This document shows positions 24,083-32,924 of a stretch of DNA of 64,000 nt, piece after piece (position 1 is the stretch's first letter; every line of letters starts with the position of its first letter). The DNA is from Paenibacillus sabinae T27 (lineage in GTDB: Bacteria; Bacillota; Bacilli; Paenibacillales; Paenibacillaceae). The notes beneath the pieces are model-generated. The model had not been told where the DNA came from. It searched no databases and saw only the letters and a list, made by a program, of their open reading frames with translations. The stretch covers positions 519,001 through 583,000 of the forward strand of contig NZ_CP004078.1 of NCBI RefSeq assembly GCF_000612505.1, given 5' to 3'. The position numbers and the translations under genes are program-made.

Positions 24083-24970
24083 ATGTTTCCTTATCACCCG
24101 CAAGGTTATCCATTTCCATATTTTAATTACCAGCGTGTGCCTCACGGTTATTATTATCCCCCTTATAGCGAAGGAGGATGGGGCTGGTGGCATGGCGCAC
24201 TCGAATCGGACGAAAGCCGCCGGCTGCCTGAGCAGCAGCGGCTTACATTCGTGCTTGTGCATGGCTCTTGGGCCGACGCTCACTTCTGGGACGGCATAGC
24301 GGTGGTGCTGCGCAGTCAAGGGCATGCCGTCTATACGCCGGAATACGCAGGTCACGGCACAGATCCGAACAAAAATGTCACGCATGCGATGATCACGAAG
24401 TCCGTCGTCGACTTTATAATTAAGCTGAACCTGCGAGAAATCGTTCTCGTTGGGCACAGCTTCGGTGGATCAGTCATCCAGAAGGTTGCCGAACAAGTAC
24501 CAGACCGCATCAAGCGCCTCGTTTTCTGGGACGCGTTCGTACTGAAAGACAGCGAGTCCGTTGCGGATGAGTTACCGCCTCCAACGAGGCAAGGCTTCGA
24601 GCAGCTTAGAGCTGGATCGAAGGACGATACAATCATGCTTCCGTTTCCGCTGTTTCGGGATTTATTCGTCAATACGGCAACCTTGGAGGAAGCCAAACGG
24701 TTTTATACGAGTGTCAGTCCGGAACCGGCGAAACCACTTTTCGAGAAGCTGGATCTTAAAGCGTTCTATATGCTGCCTACGCCCAAAAGCTATGTCTATT
24801 TCTACCAAGACAATGTATTGCCACAAGGAGAGGGCTTCGGCTGGAATCCGCATATGTCCACACGACTCGGCCAATTTCGCTTGATTGTCGGCGACGGAGA
24901 CCACTTCACGGATACACGCACAAGGCCGGACATGGTGGCGAAGAAGTTGTACGAGGCGGGACGGGATTGA
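24083..24970 (+). CDS. Alpha/beta hydrolase with an aromatic/proline-rich N-terminal extension
   Basis: A 295-residue protein. The hydrolase domain starts near residue 52 (LTFVLVHGSWADAHFWDGIA) and has the nucleophile elbow GHSFGGS with Ser126 and a final His in VGDGDHFTDTR. It resembles salicylate-esterase-like/MenH-type hydrolases. The first 40 residues are unusual, rich in Tyr, Phe, Pro, Gly and Trp (FPYHPQGYPFPYFNY, YYPPYSEGGWGWW), with no signal peptide; such segments occur in spore-coat and adhesive proteins, but none was identified. ATG 24083 has GAGAGGAGGATTGTGT upstream. The gene starts about 100 bp after the TnpB element. Confidence 0.72.
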   Translation: MFPYHPQGYPFPYFNYQRVPHGYYYPPYSEGGWGWWHGALESDESRRLPEQQRLTFVLVHGSWADAHFWDGIAVVLRSQGHAVYTPEYAGHGTDPNKNVTHAMITKSVVDFIIKLNLREIVLVGHSFGGSVIQKVAEQVPDRIKRLVFWDAFVLKDSESVADELPPPTRQGFEQLRAGSKDDTIMLPFPLFRDLFVNTATLEEAKRFYTSVSPEPAKPLFEKLDLKAFYMLPTPKSYVYFYQDNVLPQGEGFGWNPHMSTRLGQFRLIVGDGDHFTDTRTRPDMVAKKLYEAGRD

Positions 24971-24998
24971 TCAGTTGAATTCATAAATTGACCGAAAA

Positions 24999-25024
24999 GA
25001 GGCAATCCCGTACGGGATTGCCTC
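24999..25024. terminator. Perfect palindrome after the hydrolase gene
   Basis: A 26-bp perfect inverted repeat with arms of 13 bp (GAGGCAATCCCGT and its complement). The A-run is on the left side, so a T-run exists only for minus-strand transcripts. It directly abuts copy 5 of the dispersed repeat. Confidence 0.65.
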
Positions 25025-25076
25025 AAAACTTGCCGTTACAGACAGCGCGGTGAACCGTATCACAAATAGTGGTAAA
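25025..25076 (+). repeat. Dispersed hairpin repeat, copy 5 (right arm decayed)
   Basis: AAAACTTGCCG then TTACAGACAGCGCGGTGAAC and CGTATCACAAATAGTGGTAA. Confidence 0.75.
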
Positions 25077-25123
25077 GCGGAGAATTGAATTGAAACTGGA
25101 GGCGGCGATGCTAAATTGAGTAG

Positions 25124-25410
25124 GCTGGCCGGATTCCTTGGCGCTCTGCTGTCGGCGTCGGGCTTTCTGTATCTGCTGTACGTGCTCTATCTGGCTATTT
25201 TTACCGACTCTGGGCTGGGCTTCGGTCATCGGAATTACCCTGACCTTCAACGGCTGCATACTTCTGATGCTCGGCATTCTGGGCGAATACGTCGGCCGCA
25301 TCTACGATGAGTCCAAGGGGCGTCCGCTGTACATTGTGCAGGAGGTATATCAGGGGAAAAAGAAGCCGCAGCCGGTCGGTCTAAAAACAGCTCAGTATGA
25401 GTCGAAGTAA
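25124..25410 (+). pseudogene. Truncated, frameshifted duplicate of the ykcC-like 3' end
   Basis: From CTGGCCGGATTCC onward this stretch is almost identical to 15588-15881, the last ~97 codons of the GT2 glycosyltransferase, including the stop and about 25 bp beyond it. A short deletion at about 25211 (where the parent has GATTCCGCCGTCAAGGGC) shifts the frame, so the two halves read in different frames (GFLGALLSASGFLYLLYVLY, then VIGITLTFNGCILLMLGILG). There is no start or catalytic domain. The copy begins about 50 bp after a dispersed hairpin repeat. Confidence 0.92.
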
Positions 25411-25448
25411 CGTTTTGGCCAGTTCGGAAGGATACTGCTTATATGGTT

Positions 25449-25479
25449 TGAACCGTTCCTTAGGGGGAGCGGTTTTTTT
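25449..25479 (+). terminator. Rho-independent terminator after the ykcC fragment
   Basis: GAACCGTTCC pairs with GGGAGCGGTT and is followed by seven T's. Confidence 0.75.
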
Positions 25480-25565
25480 GTTTTCCAATTATATCTATCC
25501 ATTACAATGTATTTCTTGTTTTATAATAGACCGAGATGGAAACCACGGAAAGGAACATCCATGTC

Positions 25566-27356
25566 ATGAAAAGCAGCATCCGTAACCGCTTATTGGTCAT
25601 GCTTCTCGTATGTATTATTGTGCCCTATTTCATTTCGGTACTGGCTATCTATTTTCATACCAAAGAAAAGGTAGAGCAGCACGAATATCGGATCAGCGAG
25701 GTTCAGCTTCAAAAGGGCAGTGAAGAGCTCGGACAATATTTTCAGGATATGGTGAATTTACCGTATATTTTATACCTTAATCCAGGTTTATTCCGGATAT
25801 TCGAAAGAGGCTTTGACAAAGAAATTTACTCCAACCAGCTTGAAGTTGATAAATGGTTTCAAGCCTTTTATCTGATGCGCAGAGAAATTCATCAAGTTCG
25901 GTTTTTTATCGTAAAAGACGGGGATTCTTTTACCGTTTACGATGCTAAGGTGAGTGCCCGTAAGAAGCAGCCTGATCTATCAGAAAGTCCTCCCATTCGG
26001 CAGCTGATTAAATCCGGCTCCAATTTTTTGATTGAACCGCCGCATTTGATCCGGAATTATAATGGAGCTGCCGTGATGCCAATGTCGGATCGGACGTTAG
26101 TGCTGACGATTCATCATAAAATCAAAAATATACTCTCCAACGAATTTTTAGGTGTTGTCACCATGGATATCGACTTAAGCCGCCTTTCCACCATTTGTAG
26201 CCGTTTTCTGAAGGAAGGTGAATTGGTTATCCTTACGGATGGGAGTGGAGCTGTCGTCTATTCAACCGAGCAAACGCTGATAGGTACAAAGTGGAGGCCT
26301 GGTTCCGGATTGTCTCTCACGAGTGGAAGATCGGGCGATATTACGATGTCCAAGCCGCTTCCGGGTGAGTTTGGGGATTGGCACTTGATCAAGGTGACTT
26401 CGAGCGATAACTTATACCGCGATGTGAGGCAAACGGCGTATATCAGCGCCTTTTTTGGTGTGGCTGTTGTTATTTTGGGACTTATTATGGTCCATTTTAT
26501 TTCAAATAAGATCACTCGACCTATTCAATTATTAAGTAAGAAAGTCCGAAAGATTGAAGGGGGGCATACGAATATATGGTTTAATGATACCGGCCGTGAT
26601 GAAATCGGTCATTTGGAGAGGCATATTAAGGAAATGATGGAACGAATCAACCTGTACATTGATAGGGAATATCGGCTCGAACTCGAGAACAAAACGAACC
26701 AATACCGTGCAATTCAATCCCAAATCAACCCGCATTTTCTGCATAATGCGTTACAATCCATCGGTGCGGTTGCCCTTCGTTCCCAAACTCCGCAAATATA
26801 TCAATTAGTGACTTCCTTGTCGAAAATGATGCGGTATACGATCCGAATGGATAATTGGGCTTCGATACGCAGTGAAGTGGATTACGTGAAAGCATACTTG
26901 GACCTGCAAAAAGAACGTTTTCGGGTGGAATTGCGCCACTCCATCTCTATAGAAGATTCCATAATGGATATGTCGGTCCCGGTCATGATCTTACAGCCGC
27001 TCGTTGAGAACTTCTTCAAGCATTGCTTTGAGGAAGGGCATTACGGTTCGCATCTCAGCATTCGGGGATGGCTTGATGACGGGGATGTGAAACTGGTTGT
27101 GGCGAATGATGGACCCGGCTTGTCCCTCGAAGAGTTGAATGAACTGAGAAGGATATTACACTCAGTCGGCCATGACGCAGCATCGCCTAATAACCGGATT
27201 GGTCTGAAGAATATACATGATCGGTTAATCTTGAACTACGGTTCCCGCGGAGGCCTGGAGGTGGATTCAAATCCCGGCGGAGGATTTACCGTCCTTATTA
27301 CGATTCCAACCCAATCCAAGGAGGACGATAATCATGAAAGCTCTTATTGTGGATGA
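25566..27356 (+). CDS. Sensor histidine kinase, YesM/LytS-type (HisKA-like His_kinase domain)
   Basis: A 596-residue membrane kinase. The first helix (about 8-28), an outer sensor domain (to about 295) and a second helix (about 300-322) are followed by a HAMP linker. The PF06580-type motif QSQINPHFLHNALQSIGAVA has phosphorylatable His390, and a C-terminal ATPase domain follows (QPLVENFFKHCFEE, VANDGPGLS, GIGLKNIHDRL-like GLKNIHDRLIL). YesM-type kinases sense extracellular sugars, often through a binding protein. ATG 25566 is chosen over 25536 for spacing to AAAGGA. The response regulator starts within its 3' end. Confidence 0.87.
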   Translation: MKSSIRNRLLVMLLVCIIVPYFISVLAIYFHTKEKVEQHEYRISEVQLQKGSEELGQYFQDMVNLPYILYLNPGLFRIFERGFDKEIYSNQLEVDKWFQAFYLMRREIHQVRFFIVKDGDSFTVYDAKVSARKKQPDLSESPPIRQLIKSGSNFLIEPPHLIRNYNGAAVMPMSDRTLVLTIHHKIKNILSNEFLGVVTMDIDLSRLSTICSRFLKEGELVILTDGSGAVVYSTEQTLIGTKWRPGSGLSLTSGRSGDITMSKPLPGEFGDWHLIKVTSSDNLYRDVRQTAYISAFFGVAVVILGLIMVHFISNKITRPIQLLSKKVRKIEGGHTNIWFNDTGRDEIGHLERHIKEMMERINLYIDREYRLELENKTNQYRAIQSQINPHFLHNALQSIGAVALRSQTPQIYQLVTSLSKMMRYTIRMDNWASIRSEVDYVKAYLDLQKERFRVELRHSISIEDSIMDMSVPVMILQPLVENFFKHCFEEGHYGSHLSIRGWLDDGDVKLVVANDGPGLSLEELNELRRILHSVGHDAASPNNRIGLKNIHDRLILNYGSRGGLEVDSNPGGGFTVLITIPTQSKEDDNHESSYCG

Positions 27357-28590
27357 TGAATTCAATGTGCGTGATGTGATTCGGTATTTGGGGCAATGGG
27401 ACCAACTGGGCGTGACGGAAATATGGGAAGCCGACAACGGGGAAGAGGCTCAGACCATTATTGAAAGGGAGCGGCCCGAAATCATATTTGCCGATATCAA
27501 AATGCCCAAAGTTACCGGTATCCAGCTTTTGGAGTGGTTAAACCAACAAGCCTACCCGGGAAAAGTGATTATTGTTTCGGGGTATGATGACTATTCATAT
27601 ATGCGGAAAGCCATCCAATGCTCCAGCTATGATTATTTACTGAAGCCGGTTGAAGAAGACGTATTAAATACGGTCTTGGAGGGTGCCATTTCTGCCTGGA
27701 ACAGTGAGGAAGCCGAACGGCGAAGCGACTCTGTCGTTGCTCAAGAAGCCGAAAGGCTGCACAGGAACCGATTAATTACGGCGGCCTGCGAAGGAGACCC
27801 TTGGAATGAGGAGGACCTGGCGAGGTACCTTCCGAAGGCGGATGCCTACGATCTTACCTTGCTGTATTTTTACCATACTCACAGCGCCGATACTTACATT
27901 AATCGGCTCGCTGAGGAGATGACGGCACAGGAGTGGGGCAATGCGTTTGTTCTGCAAAATGAGGATTGCACCGGTCTGTTGATCAGTCCGCGAGGCAGCA
28001 AGTTCCCGGTAGAGCAGTGGATTTCCAACCATTTTGATATTCCCGTACGATTGGCCGGCGGCGATCCGCTAACGTCCTTGAACGATCTTCCGAATGCGTA
28101 TCAATCGGCCAAAAAAGCGATGGAGCTGCAGAATTTCAGGACCATTCATCGGCTAAGCGATTTGGATGACGCGCGGCGAATGAATGACATCGTCACCTAT
28201 TTGGAGGAGCATTACACGGAGGAGCTTTCTTTGGATAAATTGGCCAATCGTTTCTTTCTAAGCCGGGAGCATATTTGCCGCCGGTTTAAACAAGAGCAGG
28301 GGATCAACCTATCCAATTATTTAATCCAATTAAGAATTGAACAAGCCAGACGATGGCTTAGTCAAACGGAAGAAAGAATGTACTCGATTGCGGTGAACCT
28401 CGGGTATCAGAATGAAAAGTATTTTTCAAAATTATTTAAGAAAGAAGTAGGCATGACCCCGGCCCAATATCGCAGCCTTTACGGAAAACAAAATAAAAAG
28501 AAGGGAGGGGAGATTGGTGAACAAAGTTACGAAAATAATGTTGACAGCAGTGATGGTCCTATCGCTTGCGGCGTGCGTGGAAAGGAATGA
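27334..28590 (+). CDS. Response regulator with AraC-type DNA-binding domain (YesN-like)
   Basis: A 418-residue regulator. The receiver domain (1-120) has the acidic pair at VDDE and phosphoacceptor D54 in FADIKMPK; the switch Lys is in YLLKPVEED. The C-terminal AraC/XylS domain (about 290-390) has two helix-turn-helix units (SLDKLANRFFLSREHICRRF and YSIAVNLGYQNEKYFSKLFK). ATG 27334 has AAGGAGGACGATAATC upstream and overlaps the kinase gene by 23 bp. Its last 74 bp overlap the next gene, encoding a Gly/Asn/Asp-rich tail. The likely targets are the neighbouring binding protein and GH31 genes. Confidence 0.87.
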   Translation: MKALIVDDEFNVRDVIRYLGQWDQLGVTEIWEADNGEEAQTIIERERPEIIFADIKMPKVTGIQLLEWLNQQAYPGKVIIVSGYDDYSYMRKAIQCSSYDYLLKPVEEDVLNTVLEGAISAWNSEEAERRSDSVVAQEAERLHRNRLITAACEGDPWNEEDLARYLPKADAYDLTLLYFYHTHSADTYINRLAEEMTAQEWGNAFVLQNEDCTGLLISPRGSKFPVEQWISNHFDIPVRLAGGDPLTSLNDLPNAYQSAKKAMELQNFRTIHRLSDLDDARRMNDIVTYLEEHYTEELSLDKLANRFFLSREHICRRFKQEQGINLSNYLIQLRIEQARRWLSQTEERMYSIAVNLGYQNEKYFSKLFKKEVGMTPAQYRSLYGKQNKKKGGEIGEQSYENNVDSSDGPIACGVRGKE

Positions 28591-29794
28591 GGAAGGCCAA
28601 ACCGGTCAACAAAAAGTTAATAAGATCGTTCTGAGCGTATTCAATCCCAAGGTGGAGATTGCCTCCCAGTTTGAGCGGCTAGTCAAAGAATACGAGAAGG
28701 AACACCCTGAAGTGGATATTCACATTCGGACGGTCGGTGGGGGCGCGGATGACCGCGCAATGCTGATGACCCAATTTGCTGCCGGGAAAGGTCCCGATAT
28801 TTATACGAACGGCGGATACGAGGAAGCCAGACTGTGGAAAGATTACCTGGAGGATTTGTCTGATCAGCCTTGGGTCCGACATGCATATAAACACGCATTA
28901 GAACCGATGGAAATGGACGGTAAGATCTACGGCATGCCGATGAATGTGGAAGGCTACGGTTTTGTTTACAATAAAGATTTATTTGCGAAAGCGGGTATTA
29001 GGGAAACACCGAGGACTCTGAGCGAATTAAAGGATGTGTCGGAAAAGCTTAGGGCGATGAATATCACTCCTTTCTCGAACGGGTACGCGGAAAAATGGCT
29101 CCTTGGCGTATTCATGATAAACATCGCATTTGCGCATCAGAACAACCCTGATGCTTTTATTAAGGGATTGACGGACGGAACGCAAAAGTTTAAAGGAAAC
29201 GAACCCTTTATAGGAATGCTCCGATTGCTTGATCTAACCGTACAATATGGCAGCAAGAATTCGCTGACCATAGATTACAATACGGCAGTCACCGGATTTG
29301 CAAAGGGTAAAACAGCGATGATCCTGCAAGGAAACTGGATACAGCCGATGTTGGACAAAATCTCACCGAACATGAATATAGGATTCTTCCCAATGCCGAT
29401 CAGCGATGATGCGGCAAAAAACGATGCACTCGCAATCGGCATTCCCAACAATTGGGTCGTAAATAAAAAAACAACCGCTGTGAAGAAAATAGAGGCTAAA
29501 AAGTTCTTAAACTGGATGGCTTCTTCGGAACAAGGTAAAAGATTTATGACCGAGCAATTTAAGTTTGTTCCCGCCTTTTCCAATATAGAGATTAAAAATT
29601 CAGGTCCGCTTGCCGCTGATATTATCAAATATGTAAAGGAAGGCAAAACATTATCATGGAACTGGTTCAAATATCCTGCCGGAGTGAGCGATGAGTTTGG
29701 GCCTGCCATGCAAGCTTATATCAATAAACAAATGAACAGGGATGAGCTTCTGCAGGAATTTCAAAAATCGTGGAACAGATATTCGGAAAAATAA
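28517..29794 (+). CDS. ABC-type sugar-binding lipoprotein (orphan, no permease genes)
   Basis: A 425-residue extracellular solute-binding protein, family 1. It has a lipoprotein signal with lipobox LSLAAC (Cys20), followed by KIVLSVFNPKVEIASQFERL and the typical MLMTQFAAGKGPDIYTNGG. GTG 28517 has AAGGGAGGGGAGATT upstream, within the 3' end of the regulator gene. No permease or ATPase genes follow; a terminator comes next and then secreted GH31 enzymes. In YesMN-type clusters such a protein may serve uptake with distant permeases or act as the sensor partner of the kinase. Confidence 0.85.
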   Translation: MNKVTKIMLTAVMVLSLAACVERNEEGQTGQQKVNKIVLSVFNPKVEIASQFERLVKEYEKEHPEVDIHIRTVGGGADDRAMLMTQFAAGKGPDIYTNGGYEEARLWKDYLEDLSDQPWVRHAYKHALEPMEMDGKIYGMPMNVEGYGFVYNKDLFAKAGIRETPRTLSELKDVSEKLRAMNITPFSNGYAEKWLLGVFMINIAFAHQNNPDAFIKGLTDGTQKFKGNEPFIGMLRLLDLTVQYGSKNSLTIDYNTAVTGFAKGKTAMILQGNWIQPMLDKISPNMNIGFFPMPISDDAAKNDALAIGIPNNWVVNKKTTAVKKIEAKKFLNWMASSEQGKRFMTEQFKFVPAFSNIEIKNSGPLAADIIKYVKEGKTLSWNWFKYPAGVSDEFGPAMQAYINKQMNRDELLQEFQKSWNRYSEK

Positions 29795-30194
29795 GTTAAA
29801 CGGGCTGAGAATTAACAAATTCTTAAGCCTTTTTTATTTGTAAAATACCACCATATCAAGCATGAAGTTGGATTCCCTTATCCAAGACCTATATTTATAT
29901 TGATGCAGCTTCACTTGTTCGCATGGAGGTTAAAAGCCTTGATTTCGCGTTCATGTTGGCCCTTTTACCGGATGATTTGTGATGTCCATATAGAGGACAA
30001 TATCAATTTAGATACGTCCCGCCGCTCCTGTAACATGCGTTGACGATTTGAGTCCTTGTCGCTATTGCTCGAAATCCGCTCGTTAACCTAACATGAAACA
30101 TGAAATCGAAATACAAATATTCGCTTGAGCAGAGAGGGGGAGAGCGTAAGAACGGGCTAAGCATGACCAATTCATTAACAAGGAGAGAAACCTA
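29795..30194. other. Intergenic region with terminator and GH31 promoter region
   Basis: A terminator at 29803-29836 is followed by about 350 bp of AT-rich DNA. ATGAAATCGAAATAC at 30100-30114 differs from a CcpA cre consensus by one position, a weak lead. The AraC-type regulator encoded upstream probably binds here, but no clear direct repeat was identified. Confidence 0.35.
29803..29836 (+). terminator. Terminator after the binding-protein gene
   Basis: GGCTGAGAATT pairs with ATTCTTAAGCC and is followed by TTTTTT. Confidence 0.75.
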
Positions 30195-32831
30195 ATGAAA
30201 CGAAAAAGAACGAAAAAAGCGGTAACCGCACTATTAGCAACTGCTGTTCTACTTTCAGGTAATGCCGTTTCACAGTTCTATCTCGCTCAACCTGTATTTG
30301 CGGACGATTTGGTTTTCCCGGTAGAAGCATTTAGACCGACCGATGACAGGCCACTTGATAAAAGCCATCTGCAGCAGCCTATGACGGTGCAAAGCTTCGA
30401 GCAGTTGGACAATGGCGTAAAGCTTAATTTAGGCGCACAGGAGGCTTACATACGGATGCTTACATCCGATATGGCCAAAGTGTCGCTCTTGAACAAAGGA
30501 GACAAGGAATATACCTCTGTTGGGATCGCCAAAACGGATTGGTCTGCTCCTAAATTCAAAGTGAAGGAAGACGACAAGAGGATCGTCATTACTACCGACA
30601 GCTTGACCGTAGACATCAAGAAAAGCCCGTTTGGAATCAAATATATGGATAAAGACGGCAATGTCATTAACGAGGACGGGGATCAAGGGATCGGTTACGA
30701 AAACGGGAAGCCTTACGTGTTCAAAAAGACCGATAACAACGAGAATTTCTACGGGCTGGGCGAGAAAACCGACGGTCTGAACAAACGGGGCAAGGAAGAG
30801 GGCATATGGCATCAAGACCCGTTCCCGTATGAATCGAAATACATTTACCAATCGGTTCCGTTCTTTATCGGTTTGAAAGATAAAAAGGCGTACGGCATTT
30901 TATTCGACAATACGTACCGCACTTACTACAACTTCGCCAAGGAAAGCGACGATTACTATTACTTCTACGCCGACGGCGGCAAACTGACCTACTATTTCTT
31001 CAATGGGCCGCAGATCAAAGATGTCGTAGACCGTTATACCGATCTGACCGGCAAAATCCCCCTGCCCCCTGAATGGTCTTTGGGCTTCCATCAATCCAGT
31101 TGGGCGTATTCCCAAAACGACATGGAAGAAGTAGCCGCAGGGTATCGCGAAAAGAAAATTCCGGCGGATGGATTGTTTTTTGACATCGAATATATGGACG
31201 ACTATAAAGCCTTTACGTGGGGGAAAAAAGTTCCCGATCCTGCAGGGCTGGGCAAACGTATGGAAGAGCAGGGTTTCCATCAAGTGAATATCTTCGATCC
31301 GGCAATCAGGGCCTTGCCAGGCTACAGCGTTTATGATGAAGGGACCGCGAAGGATCTCTGGGTGAAAAACCCTGACGGCACCAACTTCCTCGGCAAGCTT
31401 TGGCCTTGGGACCCTTCGGCACCGCCTTCTTCCGTATATCCGAATTTCCTGAAAAAAGAAACCCGCGACTGGTGGTCCATGCAATACAAGCCGTTTTTTG
31501 ACACAGGCATAGACGGCATCTGGAACGACGTTAACGAACCGGTCAGCTTTATAGCCAAAGACCACTGGACGCTGCCTCTCGATGCTGTCTTTGAAGATGA
31601 CAACGGCGTCAAACATACACATGAAGAGATTCACAATACGTATGCGCATATGGAGGAAGAAGCGTCTTACAACGCATTCAAAAAACTCAAACCGAACGTC
31701 CGTCCGTTCGTGTTGACGCGTGCCGGATATACGGGAACGCAGCGTTACGCTGCAACCTGGACCGGTGATAACCACAGCACTTGGGAACATCTCAGAATGT
31801 CGATTCCAATGAATTCGAATGTCGGACTGGCGGGCCACCCGTTTGTGGGCAATGACATCGGCGGATTCACCAAAAATAAACAGTTGGGCGAAATATGCAC
31901 GCCGGAATTGTTTGCACGCTGGCTTGAGCTTGGTGTCTTCCTGCCGTTCGCTCGGGACCACTACAATAATGACGGCGACAGTCCGTCGGTTAAGCAGAAC
32001 ATTAATAGACAAGAACCGTGGCAATTCGGCAAGGAAGTTGAGGATATCAGCCGCAAGTATATTTCCATGCGTTACGAACTGATGCCTTACCTGCAGAACG
32101 CGTTCAAACAAGCGCATGAAACAGGAAACCTGATTCAGCAGCCGCTCGTGTTCCAGTTCCAGGATGACCCGAATACCTATAACAACGAAGATCAATTCAT
32201 GTTCGGCGATTCTCTGATGATTGCGCCGGTTGTGGAGAAGGGCGCAACGTCCCGCAGCGTGTATTTGCCGGCCGGGGTGAAATGGATCGACTACTGGACC
32301 GGAGAAGAGTTTGAGGGCGGCCAAACGATTACCAAACAAGCCGATCTCGGCACGCTTCCGCTTTACGTGAAGCAAGGCTCGATCATCCCGCGCCGCGAAG
32401 TCCAGCAGTATGCCGGCGAGAAGAAGCTGACGAATCTGACTCTCGACACCTATCTTAACGACAAGGCTTCCTACAGCTACTATCAGGATGATGCAACTAC
32501 AGAGGATTATACAAGAGGCGAATTCAACGTAACCGACTTCCATGTGGAAAACAAAGGAAACCACGTCGAATTCGAACAGGACAAAAAAGTTCAGAATTAC
32601 GCTTCCGACATTCAGTCCTATACGCTGAAGCTTCATAATGCTGTAGAACCGAAAAAAGTACAAGCCGCTAACAACAAGTATGTCGAAGCCGGCAGCGTGG
32701 AAGAATTGAATGGGCAGGAAAGAGCTTACTACTTCGATGCGAATGAACATGTGCTGTATGTCAAAATCCCGGTAAGCGAGAAACAGAAAGTGAAGATTCA
32801 AACTCAAGACGATGTAGAGGGAAGCAAATAA
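30195..32831 (+). CDS. Secreted GH31 alpha-glucosidase-type enzyme 1
   Basis: An 878-residue protein with a signal peptide (basic start, hydrophobic core, cleavage near VFA-DD at about 36). The GH31 N-terminal galactose-mutarotase-like domain leads into the (beta/alpha)8 barrel. The nucleophile is D445 in GIWNDVNEPVSF and the acid/base D525 in WTGDNHSTWEH. A DUF5110-type beta domain and tail follow. In most alpha-glucosidases the motif is WNDMNEPAVF; here Met is Val and AVF is VSF, so specificity may differ. ATG 30195 has AAGGAGAGAAACCTA upstream. It is a tandem paralogue of the next gene. Confidence 0.87.
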   Translation: MKRKRTKKAVTALLATAVLLSGNAVSQFYLAQPVFADDLVFPVEAFRPTDDRPLDKSHLQQPMTVQSFEQLDNGVKLNLGAQEAYIRMLTSDMAKVSLLNKGDKEYTSVGIAKTDWSAPKFKVKEDDKRIVITTDSLTVDIKKSPFGIKYMDKDGNVINEDGDQGIGYENGKPYVFKKTDNNENFYGLGEKTDGLNKRGKEEGIWHQDPFPYESKYIYQSVPFFIGLKDKKAYGILFDNTYRTYYNFAKESDDYYYFYADGGKLTYYFFNGPQIKDVVDRYTDLTGKIPLPPEWSLGFHQSSWAYSQNDMEEVAAGYREKKIPADGLFFDIEYMDDYKAFTWGKKVPDPAGLGKRMEEQGFHQVNIFDPAIRALPGYSVYDEGTAKDLWVKNPDGTNFLGKLWPWDPSAPPSSVYPNFLKKETRDWWSMQYKPFFDTGIDGIWNDVNEPVSFIAKDHWTLPLDAVFEDDNGVKHTHEEIHNTYAHMEEEASYNAFKKLKPNVRPFVLTRAGYTGTQRYAATWTGDNHSTWEHLRMSIPMNSNVGLAGHPFVGNDIGGFTKNKQLGEICTPELFARWLELGVFLPFARDHYNNDGDSPSVKQNINRQEPWQFGKEVEDISRKYISMRYELMPYLQNAFKQAHETGNLIQQPLVFQFQDDPNTYNNEDQFMFGDSLMIAPVVEKGATSRSVYLPAGVKWIDYWTGEEFEGGQTITKQADLGTLPLYVKQGSIIPRREVQQYAGEKKLTNLTLDTYLNDKASYSYYQDDATTEDYTRGEFNVTDFHVENKGNHVEFEQDKKVQNYASDIQSYTLKLHNAVEPKKVQAANNKYVEAGSVEELNGQERAYYFDANEHVLYVKIPVSEKQKVKIQTQDDVEGSK

Positions 32832-32862
32832 TACCGCTGTTGGAACTGCAACTATCAATTAC

Positions 32863-32890
32863 CGGGTTGGAGACTCTTGTCTCCAACCCG
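32863..32890 (+). terminator. Hairpin between the two GH31 genes
   Basis: A perfect 12-bp stem (CGGGTTGGAGAC and its complement) with a TCTT loop. The tail TGTTTAC has few T's, so read-through into the second gene is likely. Confidence 0.65.
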
Positions 32891-32924
32891 TGTTTACAAT
32901 GTCATTATGAAGGAGAGAAACCAA

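Noticed and set aside
30900..32858. 652-codon minus-strand open frame opposite GH31 gene 1
   Set aside because: Antisense shadow of a clear GH31 gene; no motif, and a similar shadow exists opposite GH31 gene 2 (33192-34478).
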